Shown: piece after piece, positions 1-7,506 of the stretch
Position numbering within the stretch: position 1 is the first letter of the stretch
Layout of the letters: each line of letters opens with the position of its first letter
From: Candidatus Fermentithermobacillaceae bacterium
Lineage (GTDB): Bacteria > Bacillota > Sulfobacillia > Fermentithermobacillales > Fermentithermobacillaceae
Reading direction: 5' to 3'
Assembly: GCA_018052475.1 (NCBI GenBank)
Contig: JAGPNG010000015.1
Coordinates: 1 to 33,136 of the forward strand
DNA: 33,136 nucleotides
The notes under the pieces: model-generated
What the model was told of the DNA's origin: nothing
The model's input: the letters and a program-made list of their open reading frames with translations, nothing else
The model's database searches: none
Program-made: the position numbers and the translations under genes

Positions 1-370
1 CAAAATCGTTCTCAATTCTATCAAAGGAACCCTTCTTTCTTAGACATAGCCAAGGTTATTTGAGACGAACGACAGCACGCTACGCATATAACTTTCGTGT
101 TGGCACAAGAGAATGGTACACTGTAGTTCATAAACGATGTAGCATAGTCCGATGTCAGTTGCTATGCGGTTTTGCCTGTGGAGCTCTTCAGGTTCACTTA
201 CGAGAAATATGTAGAGTTCAATGTGGATTGAGTGTTGGTGTGAGAGAAACTCCGTGGCTGCAAGAGATTCTGCTGTGTTTGGGGATAATTTCACGGTAGA
301 GAAAAGTGAAGCAGAAAGTGCCGTCCCCGTTGCTTTGAAAGAGCGCTTTCTTGGAAAGGAGTGTGTTTCT
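1..370. other. Intergenic start of window, no gene supported
   Basis: No convincing coding region was found. Short open frames on both strands lack ribosome binding sites and have cysteine-rich or low-information translations. The methyltransferase frame stays open back to 221, but the ribosome binding site and the family's normal N-terminus place its start at 371. One copy of the dispersed palindromic repeat lies at 306-335. Promoter elements for the methyltransferase are not clear. Confidence 0.6.
306..335 (-). repeat. Dispersed palindromic repeat, copy 1 (GGCACTTT subtype)
   Basis: On the minus strand this reads GGGGACGGCACTTT followed by a TGCTTCAC-like end. The ends GTGAAGC and TTGCTT are imperfect inverted repeats. 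It lies about 35 bp upstream of the methyltransferase start, so unlike most copies it is 5' of a gene. Confidence 0.85.
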
Positions 371-1141
371 ATGTCTGGTTATTATCTATTTGATGAAAAC
401 GTGGCAATGTACGAGAAGTGGCGGCCCAGGTACGTAGAAGATATGTATTCGGATATCATCGCATATGCCAGTTTGAGTTCACAGAGTAGCGCGATAGAGA
501 TTGGCATCGGGACCGGACAAGCCACTGAGCCTTTTCTCAGAACTGGTTGCGCAGTTACAGCAATCGAGATTGGCAAGAATCTCGCCGAATTTGTTTCATG
601 CCGATATGCAGGGTACCCCAAATTCCGTGTAGAAAATACCTCCTTTGAAGAGTTTGCTTTTGAACCACAAACCGTCGATCTGATCTATTCGGCGACAGCC
701 TTCCATTGGATACCTTCTGAAATTGGATACCCCAAGGCGTTCGATCTGTTGAGAAGCGGCGGATCAATAGCTTTGTTTTGGAACAGACCTTTTGTAAATA
801 GATCTAACGATCCCTTGCACAAGGAGATCCAGAGCGTATACATGAAATATCGGGGAGAGGTTAGAACACAGCCGGAATACGATGAGAATAAGTACAGGTC
901 TGTTCAGGACGCAATGAGCCACTATGGTTTTGTAGATGTGAGACTCAAACTCTATCACACAACGAGGCAGTTTTCCGGCGACGATTACGTTGGCCTCCTG
1001 AATACATATTCCGACCATCTGAACATGGAGACATCTATGCGATTGCGATTCGAGGCGGACATCAAGAAAGCTATCGAGTCTTTTGGCGGTATCGTTACGG
1101 TTTATGACACCATAGACCTACATATGGGAAGAAAGCCGTAG
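371..1141 (+). CDS. Class I SAM-dependent methyltransferase
   Basis: A protein of 256 residues with a Rossmann-type methyltransferase fold. Motif I (EIGIGTGQ, about residues 43-50) is the SAM-binding glycine loop. An acidic residue in TAIEIG ends strand beta 2, and the segment around YSATAFHWIP is the post-motif region of the Methyltransf_11/25 group. The C-terminal third is less conserved and probably forms the substrate lid, so the substrate cannot be read off. The start at 371 is chosen because AAGGAG lies about ten bases upstream; the frame is open back to 221 but without a signal there. No signal peptide or membrane segment, so it should be cytoplasmic. It stands alone, with no co-directional partner within 180 bp. 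Family assignment is sure; the target could be a small molecule. Confidence 0.85.
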   Translation: MSGYYLFDENVAMYEKWRPRYVEDMYSDIIAYASLSSQSSAIEIGIGTGQATEPFLRTGCAVTAIEIGKNLAEFVSCRYAGYPKFRVENTSFEEFAFEPQTVDLIYSATAFHWIPSEIGYPKAFDLLRSGGSIALFWNRPFVNRSNDPLHKEIQSVYMKYRGEVRTQPEYDENKYRSVQDAMSHYGFVDVRLKLYHTTRQFSGDDYVGLLNTYSDHLNMETSMRLRFEADIKKAIESFGGIVTVYDTIDLHMGRKP

Positions 1142-1326
1142 GTTCTCTGACCACCTTCTTTAGGCGCAGTTTTCCAAATGTTCATTGTAATAGCCTAGGA
1201 TTAGCGGTTCCCCTCTAATTATTTTTTGTCACATGTCGTGTCATGATAATGTCATTGCCAGATGGATCTCAAGTGGTTCCATTCATGGGAGACATGTGCA
1301 CAATATTAGGTGAGGGGGTGGTAACC

Positions 1327-1614
1327 TTGACAAAGGAGAAAAAGGAAGAAGGGCACTTCGCCTTGAAGGGGTCTAACCGAACCCGCAGTAAGGGAGATGA
1401 AAACGCCCAGTTCAGTAAAGCCTGTGACGAAGGAAACCGCATTCATAACACGGCTTTAGGTGTAAGTAACACAGGCTATGATAGGGCTTTCTTAATAAAA
1501 AGACTGGAAAAATTGGCCAGTCAAGGTCGTGGTAGAAAGTACTATTCCGTACTACACCCCAATACTTACTTCGAAGAACTGCTCTGGCCTTCTGACGACG
1601 AGTCACATGAGTGA
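1327..1614 (+). CDS. Small protein of unknown function
   Basis: An open frame of 95 codons from a TTG start preceded by GAGGGGGTG at good spacing. An upstream ATG at 1243 in the same frame has no such site. The N-terminal 35 residues are charged and low in complexity (KEKKEEG, RTRSKGDE). The C-terminal part, RAFLIKRLEKLASQGRGR, looks like a basic helix followed by a loop rich in aromatics. No known family is recognised. The stop codon is the TGA contained in a dispersed repeat, so the natural C-terminus may have been cut or replaced when the repeat inserted. It may be a genuine small cytoplasmic protein or the remnant of a larger gene. No functional clue comes from its neighbours. Confidence 0.45.
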   Translation: MTKEKKEEGHFALKGSNRTRSKGDENAQFSKACDEGNRIHNTALGVSNTGYDRAFLIKRLEKLASQGRGRKYYSVLHPNTYFEELLWPSDDESHE

Positions 1615-1641
1615 AGCAGCGGGGACGGCACTTTTTGCTTC
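1611..1641 (+). repeat. Dispersed palindromic repeat, copy 2 (GGCACTTT subtype)
   Basis: The ends GTGAAGC and GCTTC are inverted, around the core GGGGACGGCACTTTT. The first bases provide the TGA stop of the small gene ending at 1614. Confidence 0.9.
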
Positions 1642-1757
1642 GAGCGGCGCTTGGGGCTCCGACAGAAGGAAAGTAGCGGAAAGTTCAGTGGTTTAGCTGT
1701 CTATTGGAAGACCAGCACCAACGTGTGTACGCTTGTATGGTCCATTGTTGCGGTCTT

Positions 1758-1796
1758 AAAAGAAACAGGGGGTTCCGCAGTCCCCCTGTTTCTTTT
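1758..1796. terminator. Bidirectional intrinsic terminator
   Basis: A perfect inverted repeat: GAAACAGGGGG at 1762-1772 pairs with CCCCCTGTTTC at 1782-1792 across a nine-base loop. The flanks continue as AAAA on the left and TTTT on the right, so a U-tract follows the stem on either strand. It sits between a plus-strand gene and the end of minus-strand cassette A and can stop transcription from both sides. Confidence 0.85.
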
Positions 1797-1819
1797 CCTG
1801 TAGCCTTGTGCGGATTTCC

Positions 1820-2428
1820 TTATTTTATGAGGTGCAACGTATCTTTGAAGATTATCTCAAGCTGGCCGATGATAAGTGACAGATAGGCCATGGTGATTGA
1901 ACCATAGGCGGAACCAAAGGCGACCATCAGCGCGTAGCGGCCCAATTGCGAAGCTCCCTTACGTACGGGCGTTTCCTTTTTTATTGTGAAAATGAAGTAC
2001 CATATGACCAGAACGACTATGGCGAAGTAAAGTATGTTATTGATGTTGTTGAGATTGATGAAAGTGTCAAATATCTGTGGCATATAGGTTGCTGGGTTGA
2101 ACGCTAGGTGGTTCCCTGCGCCATAGCCAATCCAGAAACCCATGCATATTTTAGATAGCCATTCGTGTCCTTTGAAGAATCTGAAGTATATTAAGCAGCC
2201 GATCAGGGCAGGGATAATCAGTGAGTAGTGCTGATTTCCAATGATCTCATCGTTTATTCTAGGTACAAGTTGTACTAGTATAGTGTATCCAATCCCATAG
2301 CCTGTAGCGATGCCCACGAGTAAGTGTTCGGCCAGCGTGTATAACGGATTATCCTCTTTCCACAAGTATGACCAGGCCATGACAATGCAGATTGAGGCTG
2401 TTATGTTACCTAATTGTTCTACTGTCAT
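1820..2428 (-). CDS. Cassette A P4: multi-spanning membrane protein, unknown function
   Basis: 202 residues with about six hydrophobic segments (around residues 6-22, 32-52, 70-88, 95-115, 130-150 and 160-190). It is a clear paralogue of the protein at 24460-25062: both share W-K-E-x-N-P-L near residue 20, AEHL-x-VG, and a GYGxGxxLAF-x-P segment followed by an FI-x-L loop. The start at 2428 is set by AGGAGGT six bases upstream; an in-frame TTG at 2446 precedes that site. It begins 14 bases after P3 and is last in a four-gene operon, followed by the bidirectional terminator. No enzyme motif is visible. I infer it is an integral subunit of a complex with P1, P2 and P3. Family not recognised. 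Confidence 0.85.
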   Translation of the reverse strand: MTVEQLGNITASICIVMAWSYLWKEDNPLYTLAEHLLVGIATGYGIGYTILVQLVPRINDEIIGNQHYSLIIPALIGCLIYFRFFKGHEWLSKICMGFWIGYGAGNHLAFNPATYMPQIFDTFINLNNINNILYFAIVVLVIWYFIFTIKKETPVRKGASQLGRYALMVAFGSAYGSITMAYLSLIIGQLEIIFKDTLHLIK

Positions 2429-2442
2429 TTCATGACCTCCTT

Positions 2443-3288
2443 TCAATAGGTCGCTTGCTGCCTTTGTTTCCTGGCAGCAAAGTATCCTATGTTACCTAAA
2501 ATCAAGAATACAATGACTGTAATATGTCCTAGGGACTGGGCGTCCATACCTGCGCAACCTTTTCCTGGAGCTCCAACCAGCAGCTCGTATTCCGCAGCTC
2601 CTCTTAATCCTCCGAGGAAGCCTTTTAGCTGTCCGGAGCGAATGTAGTGTTGCACACCTGAGTACATAGTCAGTGATGCGCCACCCGTTAGCGGTTTTTT
2701 AAGGGGTTCGGCGACATATTGCATCCAATCACTGTATCCAGGACTTCCTACTGTCGTGACGAACAACAGGTCTACGTCATCGCGAACCGATTTTACCTCC
2801 TGCATGATTGGAAATTTGTCCAACGGTTCTCCGTTCCAGTCAACTCCTAGAGCACCTTCAGCGATGTTATCGACAATGAGTTTCATCGTTGCTTCAGCAT
2901 TTATTCTGTATCCTAGATTGATCCAATCAACGCCGTACTCTTTGCCCATTTCTTGGGCAACTTCGTTTATGTGATTGTAGACCAGAGTAGGACCGACGGT
3001 TTCATTAAACAGTGCGGTTGCTATGATTTTGCAGTTTTTTCTGAAGGCTTGACGTGCCAGCGCGGTTATCATGGGGTTTAACTCAGGCGCGTTCCCGGGG
3101 CCGGTGTCATGAGAGACCCATATCACTGAACCGTCTGGCAGATTCTCTATGGTTTCGTATACTTGTCTAGAAGCGTCGGATATCATGATAGGCAGTCCTA
3201 TTGGCTTAAACATAGGAATCAACAAACATAAGAGTATTATTACGTACAGAATCCTTATATCTATGTGCTGCAGTTTTTCCCAGTTCAT
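2443..3288 (-). CDS. Cassette A P3: membrane-anchored protein with large soluble domain, unknown function
   Basis: 281 residues. A membrane segment near residues 11-31 ends in FKPIGLP. A soluble domain of about 200 residues follows, then a second membrane segment near 255-273 (VIVFLILGNIGYFAARK). It shares with its paralogue at 23624-24463: LPxGSVxW, MGKxYGVDxxNLGY, GSPGYxD, YRSGQxKGxLxGLxGAAxYE, and MDAQSLGH just before the last membrane segment. The alternation of hydrophobic strands and helices in the soluble part suggests an alpha/beta fold, but I recognise no named domain and no catalytic motif. Conserved Asp, His and Arg residues are compatible with ligand binding. Start ATG at 3288 has a GGGGGGAT-type site upstream. 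Gap to P2 is 17 bases and to P4 14 bases. Confidence 0.85.
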   Translation of the reverse strand: MNWEKLQHIDIRILYVIILLCLLIPMFKPIGLPIMISDASRQVYETIENLPDGSVIWVSHDTGPGNAPELNPMITALARQAFRKNCKIIATALFNETVGPTLVYNHINEVAQEMGKEYGVDWINLGYRINAEATMKLIVDNIAEGALGVDWNGEPLDKFPIMQEVKSVRDDVDLLFVTTVGSPGYSDWMQYVAEPLKKPLTGGASLTMYSGVQHYIRSGQLKGFLGGLRGAAEYELLVGAPGKGCAGMDAQSLGHITVIVFLILGNIGYFAARKQRQQATY

Positions 3289-3305
3289 TTGGATCCCCCC
3301 TTTCT

Positions 3306-3923
3306 TTACGAACCTGTCCAGCTTCGTTCAAGGCCCAAAATAACCCTAATTGACGCCGCATATGCTCCAATGCCGGCGCCGAGACGTATACCGCGCATAC
3401 CTGCTGAGTTAGGTACTGTGAGTATCCACTCGCCGACTTTTGAAATGCCCGGGAAAATGGCATCTCCAATCGGGGCTTGTGCAAGCATTAGTAATACGGC
3501 TGCTCCGAGAAGAAGGCTAGCTTCGAGATTCTTGAGTTTGAAAGAACGATATGCGGCAGAGCATACGTAAAAGCCCAATAGAGCATAAATGGCACTATCG
3601 ATCCTGTTAGCAATGTTATCAACGATGAATAATGTGACTTCTCCTTTTACGCCGTTCGTCAAGGTTACGATGGCTGCAATTACCATTGCTATGAGTGCTA
3701 TCACGCTATATACCCATTTGGGACGCCTTCTTGATACGTTTCCGTAATGTAAACGAGTTAGGTTGATTGCACCCAAAAGGAATGCAAACTCGTAAGTTAC
3801 TTGGCTCCACGTATCGAGTTCCTTGATAGTCGCTGCGCCAAAATCACCGAAGTCGATAAATTTAACTCCCATTACAATTACGGCTGTCACAGCAACTACT
3901 ATAAGTGGAAGTTGTCTTTTCAC
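3306..3923 (-). CDS. Cassette A P2: six-segment membrane protein, unknown function
   Basis: 205 residues with about six membrane segments (near 5-23, 42-60, 70-88, 108-128, 133-153 and 181-199). It shares with the paralogue at 22984-23607: a GxxxLTxLHxxNxxRR motif after segment two, W-x-YSV, FYxxSAAYR-x-F before segment five, PIGxAI, and a late VPNSAxxRGxxxxxxxG segment. The basic RRRP loop and VPNSA loop are the most conserved parts and probably carry the function. Start ATG at 3923 follows a GGGGGAAG site. It begins 14 bases after P1. No transporter family signature was recognised; an integral partner of P1 and P3 is inferred. Confidence 0.85.
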   Translation of the reverse strand: MKRQLPLIVVAVTAVIVMGVKFIDFGDFGAATIKELDTWSQVTYEFAFLLGAINLTRLHYGNVSRRRPKWVYSVIALIAMVIAAIVTLTNGVKGEVTLFIVDNIANRIDSAIYALLGFYVCSAAYRSFKLKNLEASLLLGAAVLLMLAQAPIGDAIFPGISKVGEWILTVPNSAGMRGIRLGAGIGAYAASIRVILGLERSWTGS

Positions 3924-3937
3924 TTTTCTTCCCCCTT

Positions 3938-4750
3938 TTAGAGCGACAGAAAGTCAATAAGGCCTTGTGCGTCGCCTTTGACCGTTGCGATGATAGTCCC
4001 TATAACTACTAAGCAACCTACGGCAAGTTTCAGCATGTCTTGAGCTACCACAGTCCCTGTAAGCATTGGGTCTTTCGAGAGATAAGCAGATGCAGCAAAA
4101 AGTTCTTCGCCTATTAGCGTATAGTCGCAGGTGACTATGAAGAAGTGGATCTGGAATATGTTCGTATTTGCGCCTATCTGTATACAGCCCGCTTGTGCAC
4201 CTGCTTCCGCGAGCACCAATGCCTCGGCCATCCAGTACCCTATCATTAAGTTCGCCGCAGGTTTTTCACGCTGAAATATGCCCATCACGGCAGCAGTGTA
4301 ACTGAACTGCCATTCTGACACATACCTTATATCTTCTGGGTTGAACGCGTCTGGGCGTCCTGCTTCAAGGTATGCCTGTTTGACTATGTCTGATGCAACG
4401 GGGTGGATGTAAGGTCTTCTGGTGGTTACAATGAGTCTTGTGTCGTATTGAGCGGCCATTTTTGCTACATAAGACAAAACAGCAAGTCCTGCGTACATTT
4501 CCGACCCGAATCCGCTCATTCCGGGAGAAAAGTGGACGGGTTTGCCCATCTCAGTCGCACGTCCTAGAGCTTCATCGATGGCTTCCAAGCCCGCTATTTT
4601 CCGAATCTCAGGGATGGGAAGACCTGCTCTGGCTCTTTGGATCATCACAAAAACCAAAACAAACAATGAGGCAATCAAGATGAAATCCCAAAGCATGCCA
4701 GGGCCGAAGATGAAGACTCCCTCAACGGTTTCTTCTGCGAGTAAAATCAA
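3938..4750 (-). CDS. Cassette A P1: membrane-anchored protein, probable DUF6754 family
   Basis: 270 residues. A membrane segment near 19-38 is followed by a conserved RARxGLPxPEIRKI-x-GLEAIDE block, then GRATEMGKPV, YDTR, VKQAY, PAANLM and TCDYTLxGEELxAASAY, and a C-terminal membrane segment near 240-258. I recall this architecture as DUF6754, a family of unknown function, but I cannot check that. The paralogue at 22123-22953 shares all of these blocks. The start is TTG at 4750 with GGAGGTGA seven bases upstream, so it is first in the operon. The region between the membrane segments is probably an alpha/beta domain beside the membrane. Function unknown; the high conservation of GRATEMGKPV and CDYTLxGEE suggests binding or catalysis. 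Confidence 0.85.
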   Translation of the reverse strand: MILLAEETVEGVFIFGPGMLWDFILIASLFVLVFVMIQRARAGLPIPEIRKIAGLEAIDEALGRATEMGKPVHFSPGMSGFGSEMYAGLAVLSYVAKMAAQYDTRLIVTTRRPYIHPVASDIVKQAYLEAGRPDAFNPEDIRYVSEWQFSYTAAVMGIFQREKPAANLMIGYWMAEALVLAEAGAQAGCIQIGANTNIFQIHFFIVTCDYTLIGEELFAASAYLSKDPMLTGTVVAQDMLKLAVGCLVVIGTIIATVKGDAQGLIDFLSL

Positions 4751-4771
4751 TGAGACTCACCTCCTGATTTG

Positions 4772-4815
4772 GTTACACTACAACATGAGCAACTACGTGA
4801 GCTACTACATGTTGT
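4772..4815 (-). promoter_or_regulatory. Repeat and palindrome cluster just upstream of cassette A
   Basis: GTTACACTACA at 4772-4782 is followed by two near-identical 12-mers, TGAGCAACTACG (4786-4797) and TGAGCTACTACA (4798-4809). The outer bases ACAACATG (4780-4787) and CATGTTGT (4808-4815) form a perfect eight-base inverted repeat. It lies eight bases upstream of the P1 ribosome binding site. The first element differs at one base from the tandem repeat upstream of cassette B (21921-21942), though its orientation relative to the gene is opposite. It could be an operator or an mRNA leader hairpin. Confidence 0.4.
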
Positions 4816-5010
4816 GAGGTCTTAGCCTATTCGATTTGCATCTGGAGATTTCCGGGTTGTGTCATTCCTGCGGCATTCACCTCCTACAGGCAATTGTCCG
4901 ACGAGCGACTTCAATACTGTATAATATGCAACTATCGTGCCAGCGATCGGAAAACTGGTTGAACTGGGTATTTCCAGGTTATGTTATTTAGCAGTGCATT
5001 TACACCTGTT

Positions 5011-5190
5011 CGGTTTTCGGAACATTCCGAGGTGATGGTGGATGCAGTGTTCGGTATTCCGAACTACTGCATGTGTGGTTAGATCTATTGTGTGAGTTGC
5101 TATATTACGCTGATACATCCGCTGCTTTCATTTTCTATCGCATTGCGACTTTTTCCATGTTGTTGCTTGTTCCTAGACACATCGGAACGT
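5011..5190. promoter_or_regulatory. Three palindromes with GTTCGG/GGAAC half-sites
   Basis: TCGGAACATTCCGA lies at 5017-5030, and GTTCGGTATTCCGAAC at 5049-5064. The second is extended by ATGCAGT and ACTGCAT arms to a 13-pair stem over 5042-5072 with one bulged base. GTTCC (5169-5173) and GGAAC (5184-5188) form a third, looser pair. Sites of this kind fit a dimeric regulator such as the adjacent MarR protein, or structured RNA. No U-tract follows, so they are not ordinary terminators. Confidence 0.4.
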
Positions 5191-5320
5191 ACCGCATAAC
5201 TATAAAGAGTATAGCATAGCGAGCAAGGTTTTGCGTGACAGATGCGACGCGGGGTGGTTGATATTGTGATATTCATTCATTCTTGGGGGCGAAGAGTGGG
5301 GCCACCGATGCTTCGTTTTG

Positions 5321-5353
5321 ATGAAGCAGAAAGTGCCGTCCCCCGTGCTTCAT
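5321..5353 (-). repeat. Dispersed palindromic repeat, copy 3 (GGCACTTT subtype)
   Basis: The ends ATGAAGC and GCTTCAT are perfect inverted repeats around AGAAAGTGCCGTCCCCCGT. It sits about 80 bases before the MarR gene, upstream of its ribosome binding site. Confidence 0.9.
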
Positions 5354-5435
5354 GCTTGACTGATTGAGTTATGAATTCTAGACTTGAAATAAGCGGGAGA
5401 TTGGTTTTATGTTGGAGGGCGGGAGGTGATTGGAA

Positions 5436-5885
5436 ATGTCCTCGCAGGTGTGTTCGGAGTCGGTCGCTGAGATTGAGCGCCTCTTGAGGCACGTGTCTTT
5501 TATCATCAAGAGACGAGGTCGCGACATCCTCAAGGATTTCGATATAACTACGCCTCAGTTTCTGGCTCTTCAGGTTTTGCGTGATGAGCCCGGAATTACC
5601 ATGGGCGAGCTTTGTGAAAAGCTGTTTTTGGCTTGTTCAACCGCAACTGATCTTGTTGATCGCATGGAGAAAAATGGCTATGTAAATCGTCAACGCGATC
5701 TCGAAGATAGAAGAGTTATACGGCTTTTCATAACCGAAAAGGGTGAGGAGATTATCCACGAGGTGATTTTGGCCAGAAGGCGTTATGTCGAGCAGATACT
5801 TAAGCAGCTTTCTGCAGAAGAGATTGAGCAATTAGCCACCTCATTGGAGAAACTGCACTCGCTAATGCATTCTGAGAACGTTTGA
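5436..5885 (+). CDS. MarR-family transcriptional regulator
   Basis: 149 residues with the MarR winged helix-turn-helix in the middle third: TTPQFLALQVLRDEPGITMGELCEKLF is helix alpha 2-3, ACSTATDLVDRMEKNGYV the recognition helix, and RDLEDRRVIRLFITEKG the wing with its typical DRR. Terminal helices form the dimer interface. Start ATG at 5436 is chosen because GGAGGTGA ends six bases upstream; an in-frame TTG at 5430 would have no spacing. In Bacillus a MarR-like gene (ysmB) lies close to rph, rdgB and ysnB, and the same group follows here. It is divergent from cassette A, with palindromes between them, so it may control that operon. Ligand unknown. Confidence 0.9.
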   Translation: MSSQVCSESVAEIERLLRHVSFIIKRRGRDILKDFDITTPQFLALQVLRDEPGITMGELCEKLFLACSTATDLVDRMEKNGYVNRQRDLEDRRVIRLFITEKGEEIIHEVILARRRYVEQILKQLSAEEIEQLATSLEKLHSLMHSENV

Positions 5886-6117
5886 ACTCAGTCTGTGCAT
5901 TTAGCGGTGTGATTTTGGGGCCCGGAACCGTGTATATCCTCTGTGACTTTCAGGGTGTACGTGTTCTACGGTAGGGCTTTTTGTGTTTTAGGTGAAATCT
6001 TTTTGTGACCTGACCGTACTGCGCCGGTCCGCGCCTGAGATCTTTTGACAGCGCTGGGATGTGTGCGATATGTTCAGTTTTGTCTCTTTTTTACTTCGAG
6101 GCTTGGGAGTGATAACA

Positions 6118-6636
6118 GTGTTTGTTGAATACCTAGTGATTTTTGTTGCCAGGGTCTGTGACGTCAGTTTGTCTACTTTGAGGATGCTTATGGTTGTTCG
6201 CGGAAAGAAGTATCCGGCGGCAGCGATTGGGATGGCTGAAGCGACCATATATATAGCTGCTTTAGGAAGAGTAATGACTAACTTGAACGATCCGTGGAAG
6301 ATGCTGGCTTATGGGCTTGGATTTGCGACGGGGACTCTTCTTGGCAGTTATATAGAGGAAAAACTCGCGATGGGTCATGTTTCTTTGGAGGTCATTCCAC
6401 CTGAAGAATCCGGCGATGAACTGCTCAAGGCGCTGAGGACCGCAGGTTATGGAGTCACCGTTCTGACGGGTTACGGGCTCAAAGGTAAGAAGATGGTGCT
6501 TATGATCTCAACAGATAGAAAGAGTCTTCCGAGGCTGACCCAACTGATAGAGGAATTTGCACCGGATTCATTTGTAACGGTGCTCGAGACACGTGCAGTT
6601 CGCGGTGGAGTAACACCGTTTAGACCTGCCAAGTAG
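6118..6636 (+). CDS. UPF0316 membrane protein (DUF5698-DUF2179)
   Basis: 172 residues from GTG at 6118, preceded by GGGAG eight bases upstream; the frame is open back to 6061 without a clear site. The N-terminal half has three hydrophobic segments with the family hallmark FVARVCDVSLSTLRM and a GFATGTLLGSYIEEK segment. The C-terminal DUF2179 domain (about residues 88-165) carries GYGVTVLTGYG-x-KG and ends in FVTVLETRAVRGG. Family members are membrane proteins with a cytosolic regulatory domain; their function is not settled. It lies between the MarR gene and rph on the same strand, about 60 bases before rph, so it probably shares a transcript with rph. Confidence 0.88.
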   Translation: MFVEYLVIFVARVCDVSLSTLRMLMVVRGKKYPAAAIGMAEATIYIAALGRVMTNLNDPWKMLAYGLGFATGTLLGSYIEEKLAMGHVSLEVIPPEESGDELLKALRTAGYGVTVLTGYGLKGKKMVLMISTDRKSLPRLTQLIEEFAPDSFVTVLETRAVRGGVTPFRPAK

Positions 6637-6695
6637 CATGAGGCTGCCGTGAGAGACCAGTTATTCGGCGGCGAATAGTGAGAGAGGTGTATCGT

Positions 6696-7430
6696 ATGCG
6701 AATAGACGGACGTGGGCCCGGTGATTTAAGGCCCGTCACAATAACGCCTGGGATCCTAAAGTATCCTATAGGTTCGTGCCTTGTTGAAACCGGGGAAACA
6801 ATGGTGATATGTACTGCAATGGTTGAAGATAAAGTACCGCCTTTTTTGAAGGGTACATCATCAGGTTGGATAACCGCTGAATACTCCATGTTGCCCGGGG
6901 CGACGCAGACCAGGAGTGGAAGAGAAGCGGTAAGAGGCAGGCAGGGCGGTAGAACTATGGAGATTCAGCGCCTGATAGGCCGCAGCCTACGTGCTATAGT
7001 GGACCTCAGCTTACTAGGCGAAAGAACCATCTGGTTGGACTGCGATGTTATCCAGGCTGACGGAGGAACCCGAACTGCTTCGATAACCGGGAGTTTTGTA
7101 AGTCTTGCGCTTGCTCTTAGCAGACTCAAAGAAGCAGAGAATTGGCAGACCTTTCCCATCATTGACTATGTTGCGGCCGTAAGCGTGGGAATATATCAAG
7201 GCGAGCCTATTTTGGATCTTTGCTATGCCGAAGACTCGGCGGCGGAGGTTGATATGAACGTTGTTATGACCGGAAAAGGAGAATATGTTGAGATACAAGG
7301 CACCGCTGAGCACTCTCCGTTTTCCCAATCCCGCCTCAACGAGTTATTGGATCTTGCACAACGAGGCATCAACCAGCTCGTAGAAATTCAGAAACAGGTC
7401 TTAGGCTCAGCAGCTTCAAATATTGTATAA
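6696..7430 (+). CDS. rph: Ribonuclease PH
   Basis: 244 residues, close to the usual family length of about 240-255. RNase PH removes nucleotides from the 3' ends of tRNA precursors using phosphate. Family signatures in order: MRIDGR near the N-terminus with LRPV, the [20 protein letters not shown] block that binds phosphate and RNA, the [19 protein letters not shown] block, the acidic [19 protein letters not shown] active site region, and EIQGTAE near the end. Start ATG at 6696 is chosen because the protein then begins exactly at the conserved MR-x-DGR; GAGG lies eight bases upstream. An in-frame GTG at 6678 would add six residues. It heads the rph-rdgB-phosphoesterase group typical of Firmicutes. 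Cytoplasmic. Confidence 0.97.
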   Translation: MRIDGRGPGDLRPVTITPGILKYPIGSCLVETGETMVICTAMVEDKVPPFLKGTSSGWITAEYSMLPGATQTRSGREAVRGRQGGRTMEIQRLIGRSLRAIVDLSLLGERTIWLDCDVIQADGGTRTASITGSFVSLALALSRLKEAENWQTFPIIDYVAAVSVGIYQGEPILDLCYAEDSAAEVDMNVVMTGKGEYVEIQGTAEHSPFSQSRLNELLDLAQRGINQLVEIQKQVLGSAASNIV

Positions 7431-7506
7431 TTGATGCTGAAGCATTGTAAATATCGAGCGGTAATTAACCTACCCTAGACTTGGAAAAGCAGAATGGTGG
7501 TTTCAG

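Larger units (their letters stand above)
4751..5435. other. Divergent control region between cassette A and the MarR gene
   Basis: About 680 bases without a gene. It holds a short-spaced ACTAC repeat array near the cassette A ribosome binding site (4772-4815), three palindromes with GTTCGG or GGAAC half-sites between 5011 and 5190, and a dispersed repeat at 5321-5353. A TATAAT hexamer at 4920-4925 is readable on the plus strand, with TTGTCC 20 bases upstream, which is too far for a confident promoter. The MarR gene at its right edge and these palindromes suggest regulation of cassette A, the MarR gene, or both. Confidence 0.5.

Noticed and set aside
60..299. 79-codon open frame at the window start
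   Set aside because: No ribosome site, Cys-rich random translation, overlaps other equally weak frames.
4894..4925. Plus-strand promoter TTGTCC / TATAAT in the cassette A control region
   Set aside because: Spacing of 20 bases and poor -35; it would leave a leader of about 500 bases before the MarR gene. Kept only as a note in the region entry.
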